In this document: in pieces, positions 1 to 7,481 of the stretch
Layout of the letters: every line of letters starts with the position of its first letter
Numbering within the stretch: the stretch's first letter is position 1
Source of the DNA: Spirosoma sp. KUDC1026
Lineage (GTDB): Bacteria; Bacteroidota; Bacteroidia; Cytophagales; Spirosomataceae
Direction: 5' to 3'
Length of the DNA stretch: 64,000 nucleotides
Assembly: GCF_013375035.1 (NCBI RefSeq)
Contig: NZ_CP056032.1
Location: 2,832,001-2,896,000, forward strand
Position numbers and translations under genes: made by a program
Notes under the pieces: model-generated
What the model was told of the DNA's origin: nothing
Seen by the model: only the letters and a program-made list of their open reading frames with translations
The model's database searches: none

Positions 1-1749
1 ATTGCAGCCGGTGCCAAGCGCTGGAACGTACCAGCTGTTGAATGCTCGACTTCATTAGGGTACGTAATTCATACAGCAACAAGCCGAAAACTGAGTTACG
101 GTGAACTGGCTACCGAAGCGTCACAGGTACCCGTGCCAACGGATGTTAAATTGAAAGATCCGAAGGATTTTAAACTGATTGGTCAAACGATCAAGAACGT
201 TGACAATCCTCGAATTATAACCGGAAAACCGCTTTTCGGGCTGGATTTCTACCGTGAAGGCATGTTGTTTGCCATGCTCCAACGGCCCGCTTTCGGCTAT
301 AAGCTGAAGTCGGTCGATGATAAGGCGGCCAAAGCTATGTCGGGTATTGTCGATGTTGTTACGTTTGATAATAACGTAGCGATTGTCGGAAAATCTACCT
401 GGCAGGTGAAGAAGGCAAAGGATGCGCTGAAAATTGAATGGGAGAAATCAGATACGCTGGAGAGTACCGCCGACCATAACCGAATTTTCAAAGAATTATT
501 GGATAGCCCGGAGGCAACGGTCCGTCGGAAAGATGGCGATGTAGAAACGGCTTTCAAAAATGCGGCTAAAGTCGTTAAGGCCGAATACCAGTGCCCGTTC
601 CTACCCCATAATCCGCTGGAGCCGATGAACTTCTTCGCCCACGTTCGGGAAGACGGGGCTGAACTGGTCGGACCGACGCAGACGCCGGAACTGGCACGCA
701 ATGAAACCGCCAAACTGCTCAAACTATCGCCCGATAAAGTCAGTGTGCAGATGACCCGCATGGGGGGCGGTTTTGGACGTCGGCTGAAAGCGGATTACGT
801 TGTCGAAGCGGTACAGGTATCAAAGCTTGTCAAAGCACCCGTTAAAGTAATCTGGACCCGCGAGGATGATATGACCGGTGGTAGTTATCGTCCGGCGGTT
901 CGGTACCGATTCGAAGCTGCGCTGGATCAGCAGGGCAACATGATTGGCTACAAGCTACGCGGAGTAGGCATCAATGCCGGTAATCCGACGCGCGAGGACA
1001 ACTTCCCGGCGGGGGCTGTCGACAACCTGCTCATCGATAGTGTCGACCATAAATCGCCGATTACAACCGGGCCCTGGAGAGCGCCAATCACTAATTTCCT
1101 GGCTTTTGCCGAGCAGGCATTCCTGGACGAAGTAGCACAGGCCGCCGGGAAAGATCCCGTTCAGTTTCGGATCGAATTGCTGGACAAGGCCAAGCAAAAG
1201 CCAGTCGGGGCAATCAAGTATGATCTTGACCGGATGAAAGGCGTTATTCAACTGGCTGTAGAGAAATCGGGTTGGGGAAAGAAAAAAGGTCCGGATGGAA
1301 AACTCATTCCACAAGGATTCAGCGTCTATTTCTCACACCGTTCCTACGTAGCGCAGGTGGGGGAAGTCGTAGTAAAAAAAGGAAAACCGGTTATTCAAAA
1401 AGTCTATTCAGCCGCCGACTGTGGCATTGTCATCAACCAGAGTGGAGCCCGCCAGCAGGTAGCGGGCTGCATCGTAGATGGTATCGGCCACGCCATGTAC
1501 GGCAATATCACTTTTAAGGACGGCGTACCTGAGCAGAAGAACTTTAACGAATTCAGGCTGATTCGGCTGACTGAAATTCCGGAGGTGGAGGTTCACTTTG
1601 TCGACAACGGCATCGAACCCACCGGCCTGGGTGAGCCATCGCTGCCACCTGCTGCGGCTGCTGTTGCTAATGCCATTTTTAAAGCAACCGGTAAGCGGTT
1701 ACGGAATCAGCCTTTTACCGAGCAGGAAGTATTTAAAGCTATTTCCTAG
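1..1749 (+). CDS. Xanthine dehydrogenase-family molybdopterin-binding subunit, 5' end cut by the window edge
   Basis: Large, molybdenum-cofactor-binding subunit of a xanthine oxidase-family hydroxylase, most like the beta subunit of isoquinoline 1-oxidoreductase (IorB type). Such enzymes hydroxylate N-heterocycles or aldehydes with water and hand electrons to a small 2Fe-2S subunit. The frame is open from base 1 (an internal GTG at 133 is not the start), so about 582 residues of a protein usually 700-750 long are visible. The cofactor-binding GGGFGRR lies at 763-783, and GLGEPS, with the family's catalytic glutamate, at 1624-1641. The iron-sulfur subunit is not in the window and may lie upstream. 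The substrate cannot be read from sequence. Confidence 0.9.
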   Translation: MAAGAKRWNVPAVECSTSLGYVIHTATSRKLSYGELATEASQVPVPTDVKLKDPKDFKLIGQTIKNVDNPRIITGKPLFGLDFYREGMLFAMLQRPAFGYKLKSVDDKAAKAMSGIVDVVTFDNNVAIVGKSTWQVKKAKDALKIEWEKSDTLESTADHNRIFKELLDSPEATVRRKDGDVETAFKNAAKVVKAEYQCPFLPHNPLEPMNFFAHVREDGAELVGPTQTPELARNETAKLLKLSPDKVSVQMTRMGGGFGRRLKADYVVEAVQVSKLVKAPVKVIWTREDDMTGGSYRPAVRYRFEAALDQQGNMIGYKLRGVGINAGNPTREDNFPAGAVDNLLIDSVDHKSPITTGPWRAPITNFLAFAEQAFLDEVAQAAGKDPVQFRIELLDKAKQKPVGAIKYDLDRMKGVIQLAVEKSGWGKKKGPDGKLIPQGFSVYFSHRSYVAQVGEVVVKKGKPVIQKVYSAADCGIVINQSGARQQVAGCIVDGIGHAMYGNITFKDGVPEQKNFNEFRLIRLTEIPEVEVHFVDNGIEPTGLGEPSLPPAAAAVANAIFKATGKRLRNQPFTEQEVFKAIS

Positions 1750-1770
1750 AGAGTATACCCCATTTAACAG

Positions 1771-1811
1771 ACGCGTTCTGAACGAAACTAAGCCTTTCGT
1801 CCGGAACGCGT
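1771..1811. terminator. Inverted repeat after the molybdenum hydroxylase gene
   Basis: An 8-bp perfect stem (ACGCGTTC at 1771-1778 with GAACGCGT at 1804-1811) continues inward with partly paired bases. It starts 22 bases after the stop codon and has no run of T, so it may be a transcript-end stabiliser rather than a classical terminator. The remaining ~130 bases to the next gene show nothing clear. Confidence 0.4.
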
Positions 1812-1940
1812 TCTGCGTTTCTACCGAAGTCAGGGCGCTGTTTGTGCCCATATATGCAACTTCAAAAGTGAATTGGCTGTTTGCGTGACAGCAGGTTCTG
1901 GAAATGAGTTTTTGATTCTTCAGGACGATCACGAACTACA

Positions 1941-3362
1941 ATGAGCATGAAAATAGAGCAGATTTACACCGGTTGTCTGGCCCAGGGGGCTTATTACATT
2001 GAAAGTGCTGGCGAAGTAGCCGTTATCGACCCGCTCCGCGAAGTACAACCCTATCTGGATAAGGCCGCCAGTGATAAATCGACGATTAAATACGTACTGG
2101 AAACCCATTTTCACGCCGATTTCGTGTCGGGGCATCTTGATCTGGCGCGGAAGGCTAATGCACCTATTGTTTATGGGCCGAATGCACAGACGGGATTTGA
2201 TGCGTACATAGCCAGGGATGGCGAAGAACTAAAACTCGGTGACGTAACCATCCGGGTGCTGCATACGCCAGGGCATACGATGGAGTCGACCTGTTATCTA
2301 TTATTGGACGAGAAGGGCACAGAGAAGGCGCTGTTTAGTGGTGATACGTTGTTTATTGGCGACGTTGGCCGGCCGGATCTGGCGCAGAAGTCGGACCTGA
2401 CGATGGACGATCTGGCGGGTTACCTGTTCGACTCGTTACGTAATAAGATCATGCCCCTGCCCGACAGTGTGATTGTGTATCCGGCTCACGGGGCGGGGTC
2501 AGCCTGTGGTAAGAACATGAGTAAGGAAACGACCGACACGCTGGGGAACCAGAAATTGTTCAACTATGCGTTGCGGGCGTCCATGAGCCGGGAAGAGTTC
2601 ATCCGCGAGGTGACCGATGGGTTGCTGGCTCCACCGAAGTATTTTCCGCAGAACGTACAGCTCAACAAACAGGGATACGAAAGCATTGATACGGTTCTGA
2701 ACCGGGGTGCTCAACCGCTGGCACCCGACGCCTTTGAAGCGGCCGCGAACGAAACGGGTGCTCTGGTGCTGGACGTGCGGTCTGCACAGGAGTTTAGTCG
2801 GGGATTTATTCCAAACACGATCAACATTGGCCTGGGTGGTCAGTTTGCCCCCTGGGTTGGTGCATTAATTCCAGACGTAAGACAGGAAATTCTGCTTGTA
2901 TGCCAGCCCGGCACCGAACAGGAAGCCCTGACCCGGCTAGCCCGCGTTGGTTATGATCAGGTGCTGGGTTACCTACAGGGCGGTTTTGCGGCCTGGGTAG
3001 CCAGCGGAAAGGAAACGGACACCATTACGTCAATCTCAGCTGATACATTGGTCGATAAGATGGAAACCGGAAAATTGACCATCGTCGATGTCCGGAAACC
3101 CGGCGAATTTGCGGGGGCGCATGTCGACGGGGCTATAAACATCCCTCTTGACTACATCAACGAGCAGATGGCCGAGTTCCCCAAAGGCGAAACGATTTAT
3201 ATTCACTGCGCGGGGGGCTACCGGTCTATGGTGGCGGCATCGATTCTGAAATCGCGGGGATTTGAGGACATTGTAGACATAGCAGGTGGCTTTGGCGCTA
3301 TTCAGAAAACGGGTCGTATTACCACGAGTAGTTTAAAGGATGCATCCGAAAAAGCCGCATAA
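1941..3362 (+). CDS. MBL-fold metallo-hydrolase with two rhodanese domains (persulfide dioxygenase/sulfurtransferase-like)
   Basis: 473 aa. The N-terminal half is a metallo-beta-lactamase fold of the persulfide dioxygenase/glyoxalase II group: the metal motif [10 protein letters not shown] is at residues 56-65, and GHTMES and [14 protein letters not shown] follow. Two rhodanese domains come after it, with active-site loops around the Cys of LLVCQPGTE (first) and IHCAGGYRS (second). Fusions of this type (CstB and relatives) oxidise persulfides and move sulfane sulfur. The position after the HxHxD motif is Phe, where ETHE1-type dioxygenases have His, so the metal site may differ. ATG codons at 1941 and 1947 are both possible starts. 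Two sulfur transporter genes follow on the same strand within 20 bases, which suggests a sulfur-handling operon. Confidence 0.88.
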   Translation: MSMKIEQIYTGCLAQGAYYIESAGEVAVIDPLREVQPYLDKAASDKSTIKYVLETHFHADFVSGHLDLARKANAPIVYGPNAQTGFDAYIARDGEELKLGDVTIRVLHTPGHTMESTCYLLLDEKGTEKALFSGDTLFIGDVGRPDLAQKSDLTMDDLAGYLFDSLRNKIMPLPDSVIVYPAHGAGSACGKNMSKETTDTLGNQKLFNYALRASMSREEFIREVTDGLLAPPKYFPQNVQLNKQGYESIDTVLNRGAQPLAPDAFEAAANETGALVLDVRSAQEFSRGFIPNTINIGLGGQFAPWVGALIPDVRQEILLVCQPGTEQEALTRLARVGYDQVLGYLQGGFAAWVASGKETDTITSISADTLVDKMETGKLTIVDVRKPGEFAGAHVDGAINIPLDYINEQMAEFPKGETIYIHCAGGYRSMVAASILKSRGFEDIVDIAGGFGAIQKTGRITTSSLKDASEKAA

Positions 3363-3380
3363 CACATAGTGTAACGTCTG

Positions 3381-3953
3381 ATGGAGATTCTTGATTTAAT
3401 CCGTCGTCCCTGGCCCTGGTACGTAGCCGGTCCGCTGATCGGCCTGACAGTACCAACGCTTTTGCTGCTGGGAAATAAATCGTTCGGTATTTCGTCGTCG
3501 TTGCGGCATATCTGCGCGGCCTGTATGCCGGCCAGTATTCCGTTTTTTCAGTATAACTGGAAGCAGGAACTCTGGAACCTGTTTTTCGTGACCGGGATTC
3601 TGATTGGTGGATTCCTGGCGACGAATTTTTTGAAAAACCCGGAGGTGTTCCGCTTATCTGCTGATACGCTGGCCGACCTGAAGGCGATTGGCGTGCAGGA
3701 CTTCTCGGGATTGATGCCTGCCGATTTATTTGCCGCCAATAATCTGTTCAGCGGTAAAGGACTGGTCTTTTTCGTACTGGGTGGTTTTCTGGTTGGCTTT
3801 GGAACACGCTGGGCGGGGGGCTGTACGTCCGGCCATTCGATTATGGGTTTATCCACCCTGCAATGGCCCTCGCTGGTTGCTACCTGCTGTTTTATGCTTG
3901 GCGGCTTTGTGACGACTCATTTGCTGCTGCCTTACATCATGAAACTGTTTTAG
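3381..3953 (+). CDS. YeeE/YedE family sulfur transporter, first half-size subunit
   Basis: 190 aa integral membrane protein with a cluster of hydrophobic segments. It has the YeeE/YedE signature [11 protein letters not shown] near residue 152, whose Cys is thought to relay sulfur in the thiosulfate transporter TsuA. TsuA is about 350 aa; here the job seems split between this protein and the next. It starts 18 bases after the MBL-rhodanese stop and ends 10 bases before the second subunit. Import of thiosulfate or export/import of another sulfur species is inferred from family and context only. Confidence 0.85.
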   Translation: MEILDLIRRPWPWYVAGPLIGLTVPTLLLLGNKSFGISSSLRHICAACMPASIPFFQYNWKQELWNLFFVTGILIGGFLATNFLKNPEVFRLSADTLADLKAIGVQDFSGLMPADLFAANNLFSGKGLVFFVLGGFLVGFGTRWAGGCTSGHSIMGLSTLQWPSLVATCCFMLGGFVTTHLLLPYIMKLF

Positions 3954-3963
3954 CCGATCTACT

Positions 3964-4449
3964 ATGCAAAATGTCGACGAATTCCCGGAAACGCTAATCC
4001 GTGAAAACCCTGGTCCGGTTCGGCCGCGCGAGCCCTGGACGGCTAATCTAAACTACCTCATAGTTGGGATTTTATTTGGTATCGTCTTCGTCAAAGCCGA
4101 GATCATTTCCTGGTTTCGGATTCAGGAAATGTTTCGCCTGCAGAGTTTCCATATGTACGGCGTAATCGGTTCGGCGGTGATTGTCGGCATGCTGTCTGTC
4201 TGGCTCATCAAACGCTTCCAGATCAAAACCCTGTCCGGCGATACCGTTGTGTTTCATCCCAAGCAATTCAACTGGGGACAGGTTTACGGCGGGTTACTTT
4301 TTGGACTGGGCTGGGCAATTACCGGCGCTTGTCCAGGCCCGTTATTTGCCCAGATCGGTAGCGGCTATCTTGGCGTGATCGTAACCCTGCTGAGTGCTAT
4401 TGCCGGTACCTGGGTTTACGGTTATCTACGAGACCGGTTGCCGCATTGA
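3964..4449 (+). CDS. YeeE/YedE family sulfur transporter, second half-size subunit
   Basis: 161 aa. A ~35-residue polar N-terminus is followed by about four membrane segments. The YeeE/YedE cysteine motif appears as TGACPGPLFAQIG near residue 121. This is the usual partner of the preceding half-size protein in Bacteroidota, and together they equal one full TsuA-like transporter. The third gene of the apparent sulfur operon, it ends 7 bases before the convergent oxidoreductase gene on the other strand. No terminator hairpin is evident in that gap. Confidence 0.83.
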   Translation: MQNVDEFPETLIRENPGPVRPREPWTANLNYLIVGILFGIVFVKAEIISWFRIQEMFRLQSFHMYGVIGSAVIVGMLSVWLIKRFQIKTLSGDTVVFHPKQFNWGQVYGGLLFGLGWAITGACPGPLFAQIGSGYLGVIVTLLSAIAGTWVYGYLRDRLPH

Positions 4450-4456
4450 TAACTGG

Positions 4457-5122
4457 CTAACTCCGTTTGGCGAGCTGGTTGATGTCTTTTACCTCCAGAA
4501 TGGGTTTTTCGTAGCCAAGCCGCACGGTATTGATCATCGCGAGGCCCAGGTCATGCATCGAGCTGATGTAGCTCGAAAATACCCCTTTTAGAAGGGGCAG
4601 TATTGGCAGCAGGAACCGGTAGTACGTTTTCACATTCTTCTGCCCGTCGACCGGTATGATGAAGCCCGGACGAAACATGTAAGCGGCTTTAAAGGGAAGA
4701 CGTAACAGCGTGTTTTCGGTTTTGCCCTTAACCCGCGCCCAGGCCATTGATCCCTTCTCGGTACTGTCGGTACCCGCGCCTGATACGTAGCAGAACGTCA
4801 TATCGGGATTCTGCTTTACCAGTGTTTCGGCCACGTGGAGGGTCAGATCATAGGTTATACGCCGGTAATCGGTCTCGCTCATACCCAGCGAGCTTACTCC
4901 CAGACAAAAAAAACAGGCATTGTAATTCGCCAACTGATCGCTGATGGGCGACAAATCCAGGAAATTGTCATGAATAACTTCTTTCAGTTTCGGGTGGGAC
5001 AACCCGCCTGGTTTACGGTTGATAACCAGTACCTGTTCAACGTCAGGGTGTTGTAGTGCTTCGAGAAGAACGCCTTCGCCTACCATCCCGGTAGCGCCTG
5101 TAATGATTGCTCGGATTGCCAT
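4457..5122 (-). CDS. NAD(P)-binding Rossmann-fold oxidoreductase (atypical SDR)
   Basis: 221 aa from ATG at 5122. The frame stays open upstream to 5338, but the Rossmann nucleotide loop begins right after this ATG (IITGATGMVGEG), and homologues start here. A conserved YVSGAGTDSTEKG segment follows, with the Ser/Lys character of the HTATIP2/YtfG-like atypical short-chain dehydrogenases. Probably a soluble NADPH-binding protein of unknown substrate. Convergent with the sulfur operon and divergent from the MtfA-like peptidase. Confidence 0.82.
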   Translation of the reverse strand: MAIRAIITGATGMVGEGVLLEALQHPDVEQVLVINRKPGGLSHPKLKEVIHDNFLDLSPISDQLANYNACFFCLGVSSLGMSETDYRRITYDLTLHVAETLVKQNPDMTFCYVSGAGTDSTEKGSMAWARVKGKTENTLLRLPFKAAYMFRPGFIIPVDGQKNVKTYYRFLLPILPLLKGVFSSYISSMHDLGLAMINTVRLGYEKPILEVKDINQLAKRS

Positions 5123-5203
5123 TGCTGCTTTATGAATGACTGGAAAAGGATAAACCATCCGGCAGGCATGACCGTTTACTGCTAACGATAAAAAAGTAAA
5201 CAA

Positions 5204-6016
5204 ATGCTGATTGTCTCCATTATTGTCCTGCTCGTTATTGGTGGACTCATCTGGCAGTACGTCCGTCAGGGACAGTCGCGTTCCAGTAAAGACGTCGATC
5301 CGCTGCCTGCTACAGATAGCCCACTGCTTCATGAGCACGTAGCGTATTACCGCTCACTACCCAACGACAAAAAAAAGTTGTTTGAAGAACGGGTCAGCCA
5401 TTTTCTGCAGCATACGAAAATCGACGGCGTCGGTACGACAGTCGATGAGGTCGATAAATTATTAGTGGCCAGCAGCGCGGTAATTCCTATTTTCGGCTTT
5501 GAAGGCTGGTACTATTACCAGCTCACTAACGTTCTGTTGTATGACGACCGGTTCAATGAAGAATACGAAACCACGGGCAGCAACCGGAGTATTCTGGGAA
5601 TGGTAGGCGAAGGGGGCGCTCTACAAAGCACGATGGTATTGTCGAAACCCGCCCTACGTGACGGGTTCGCCAACGAAAACAGCAAGTCGAATACGGGCAT
5701 TCACGAGTTTGTCCACCTGCTCGATAAAGCCGACGGCTCAACAGATGGGTTACCCGAATATCTGCTTGGCAAAACTCACATTAAACCCTGGGTAGAGCTG
5801 ATTCATCGAAGCATCCGGGAGATCAAGGAAAATCAGTCGGATATTAATCCATACGGAATAACGAACGATGCCGAGTTCTTCGCGGTCGTTTCCGAATATT
5901 TTTTCAAACGACCGGACTTACTGGAGCAAAAGCACCCGGAACTGTTCGCCCGGCTCGAAGAGATATTTCATCAAAATCCAGCTACGCCGGACAAAGAACT
6001 ACCCGAACAGCCGTAA
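5204..6016 (+). CDS. mtfA: MtfA-family zinc-dependent peptidase, membrane-anchored
   Basis: 270 aa. An N-terminal hydrophobic helix (residues ~2-20) anchors the protein. The zinc motif HEFVH is at residues 167-171, followed by DKADG, a hallmark of the MtfA (DgsA anti-repressor) family. A later glutamate in NDAEFFAVVSEYFF is the likely third ligand. E. coli MtfA is a soluble gluzincin that also binds the Mlc repressor; this N-terminal anchor is common in Bacteroidota versions. ATG at 5204, about 80 bases from the divergent oxidoreductase start. Confidence 0.85.
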   Translation: MLIVSIIVLLVIGGLIWQYVRQGQSRSSKDVDPLPATDSPLLHEHVAYYRSLPNDKKKLFEERVSHFLQHTKIDGVGTTVDEVDKLLVASSAVIPIFGFEGWYYYQLTNVLLYDDRFNEEYETTGSNRSILGMVGEGGALQSTMVLSKPALRDGFANENSKSNTGIHEFVHLLDKADGSTDGLPEYLLGKTHIKPWVELIHRSIREIKENQSDINPYGITNDAEFFAVVSEYFFKRPDLLEQKHPELFARLEEIFHQNPATPDKELPEQP

Positions 6017-6084
6017 TATACATCGGTGGGAGATAAACTAAAAAGAGGTTTATCGGGCTGACAATCAGCTTGATAAACCTCTTT

Positions 6085-6174
6085 TGGCAGAGAGCGAGGG
6101 ATTCGAACCCCCGGTACCCTTGCGAGTACTTCTGATTTCGAATCAGACCCGTTCGACCACTCCGGCAGCTCTCT
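6085..6174 (-). tRNA. tRNA-Ser(CGA)
   Basis: Class II tRNA read on the minus strand. The 7-bp acceptor pairs 6168-6174 with 6089-6095. The anticodon stem TCTGA/TCAGA encloses loop TTCGAAA, giving anticodon CGA. A long variable arm and a normal GGTTCGAATCC T-arm follow. The discriminator is G and the CCA end is encoded (6085-6087). It decodes UCG serine codons. Confidence 0.97.
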
Positions 6175-6446
6175 AGTCGGCGAAAAAGGGAACCCTTTCT
6201 CGTTTTCGTGGCACAAAAGTAGAGGTTTTTGTGAACATGTCAACTATTTGAGAAAAATAATGTGGATTGGTACCAAAGAGGGGTATTTATATAATGCAAG
6301 TGAACTAAAACAGAGAGTAAAATAGCCATAATAATAAAAGCGAAAAATTGATTACTAATTTGGCACTACTTAATAAAGTATTTTACAAATAAGCAAACTA
6401 AAAATTACTGATATTCGTAAATTGAGAATAAATTAACAGTTACAAA

Positions 6447-6608
6447 ATGCGCGAAACTACTCTAGCAACCAGGGAGATGGTAAAGCAGATGCTTACTATT
6501 CACCACATTCTCGAAATTGCCAAAGTGTTGCACAACAGTGGAATAGCTCAGGAAAAAGCAATTCGGCTGGCCTCAATTGGGTGGGATCCGGCGCAACGCC
6601 TTAACTGA
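6447..6608 (+). CDS. Small hypothetical protein (53 aa)
   Basis: ATG at 6447, stop at 6606-6608. The predicted product is mostly helical, starting MRETTLATREMVKQML and ending WDPAQRLN. The codons use G/C third positions more than the very AT-rich ~270 bases upstream (6180-6446), which hold no other gene and presumably carry its promoter. A strong terminator hairpin begins 12 bases after the stop. No family recognised; the case rests on the composition change and the terminator. Confidence 0.5.
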   Translation: MRETTLATREMVKQMLTIHHILEIAKVLHNSGIAQEKAIRLASIGWDPAQRLN

Positions 6609-6620
6609 AAAAGTTTAATA

Positions 6621-6662
6621 AACGCAACAGGCCAGTCATTTGCATGACTGGCCTGTTGCGTT
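6621..6662. terminator. Bidirectional terminator hairpin
   Basis: An 18-bp perfect inverted repeat (6621-6638 with 6645-6662) with a short loop. It sits between the small plus-strand ORF and the convergent minus-strand gene; T-rich ends on both sides suit termination both ways. Confidence 0.85.
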
Positions 6663-6677
6663 TGCCGATAAGCAAGT

Positions 6678-6920
6678 TTATTCGCCGTCATCGCCACGCA
6701 CGATGGCCACTGCCTGGTCAATCAGGTCATCATCGACCCCATCAATAAGCAGGTTGTCGTTGGCAATATTGCTCACGATCGTGACCTTGGAGAGGTCGAT
6801 GGATGGCTCCAGTTGCAGGAAAGCGTCCCGGAATTGCTGCTCAATTTGCCGGTCCTGTACTTTGTTCGCTTCGTCTTCCAGTTGACGAGCCAGTTCTTCG
6901 GGAGATAAATCAGAATTCAT
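6678..6920 (-). CDS. Conserved small acidic protein (80 aa)
   Basis: 80 aa, starting MNSDLSPEELARQLEDEA and ending in an acidic VRGDDGE. Strongly helical and charged, without signal peptide or membrane segment, so probably cytosolic. It follows the secreted 165-aa protein on the same strand after 32 bases and ends 15 bases before the shared terminator. No function can be assigned. Confidence 0.7.
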   Translation of the reverse strand: MNSDLSPEELARQLEDEANKVQDRQIEQQFRDAFLQLEPSIDLSKVTIVSNIANDNLLIDGVDDDLIDQAVAIVRGDDGE

Positions 6921-6952
6921 AGCGTTGGGGTTTTAGGCCCAAAAATAGTGGA

Positions 6953-7450
6953 TTACTGCTGTTTTGCGTACGTAATTGTTCCGTTGATGCTGTTGGCCAG
7001 CCGTTGCGCATAATCACTCATGTAGTCAAATCCGATCCGCATCGGCGCCCCTTTTGCCCCGCTGTTTGTAATGGCCGCGGGAGTAAGCGGCTGCCGGGGT
7101 GGCGTTTTGGACGCGGATTCCATAAATCCGGTGACCTGCACAGCCCCCTTCACAACCGAAACGACGAGGTAGGGAAACGTTGATGCTTTGGCAATCTTAC
7201 GCGCTTCCGTCTGCATCGACAGGCGATCCCCGTCGGCTTTGCTGATGGCAAAACCGGATTCGATCAGTACCTGACCGGCCCGCAGATAAAGCAGGCTATC
7301 GGGCATGGATGAGCCAACCAGAATCAGGTTGTCGCCGGTTTCGGGGATGGCGAGGGCGCTGGACGATTGGGGGGCGGTAGTCTGGGCATATAGCCCCGAG
7401 CTGATCAGGGCTATTGCCAGCGTACAGAAAAGTAGGCGAAACGTAGTCAT
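6953..7450 (-). CDS. Secreted hypothetical protein
   Basis: 165 aa from ATG at 7450. This start puts a classical signal peptide first (MTTFRLLFCTLAIALISSGLYAQ, cleaved about after AQ); a longer frame to 7498 would run into the S9 peptidase gene and bury the signal. The mature part has one conserved-looking SPDSLLYLRAGQVL stretch and a glycine/proline-rich segment, with no recognised domain. It sits 31 bases downstream of the S9 peptidase gene on the same strand and may be co-transcribed. Confidence 0.72.
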   Translation of the reverse strand: MTTFRLLFCTLAIALISSGLYAQTTAPQSSSALAIPETGDNLILVGSSMPDSLLYLRAGQVLIESGFAISKADGDRLSMQTEARKIAKASTFPYLVVSVVKGAVQVTGFMESASKTPPRQPLTPAAITNSGAKGAPMRIGFDYMSDYAQRLANSINGTITYAKQQ

Positions 7451-7481
7451 GCGTTGTACAACCGGAAACACCTGCCTAGAG

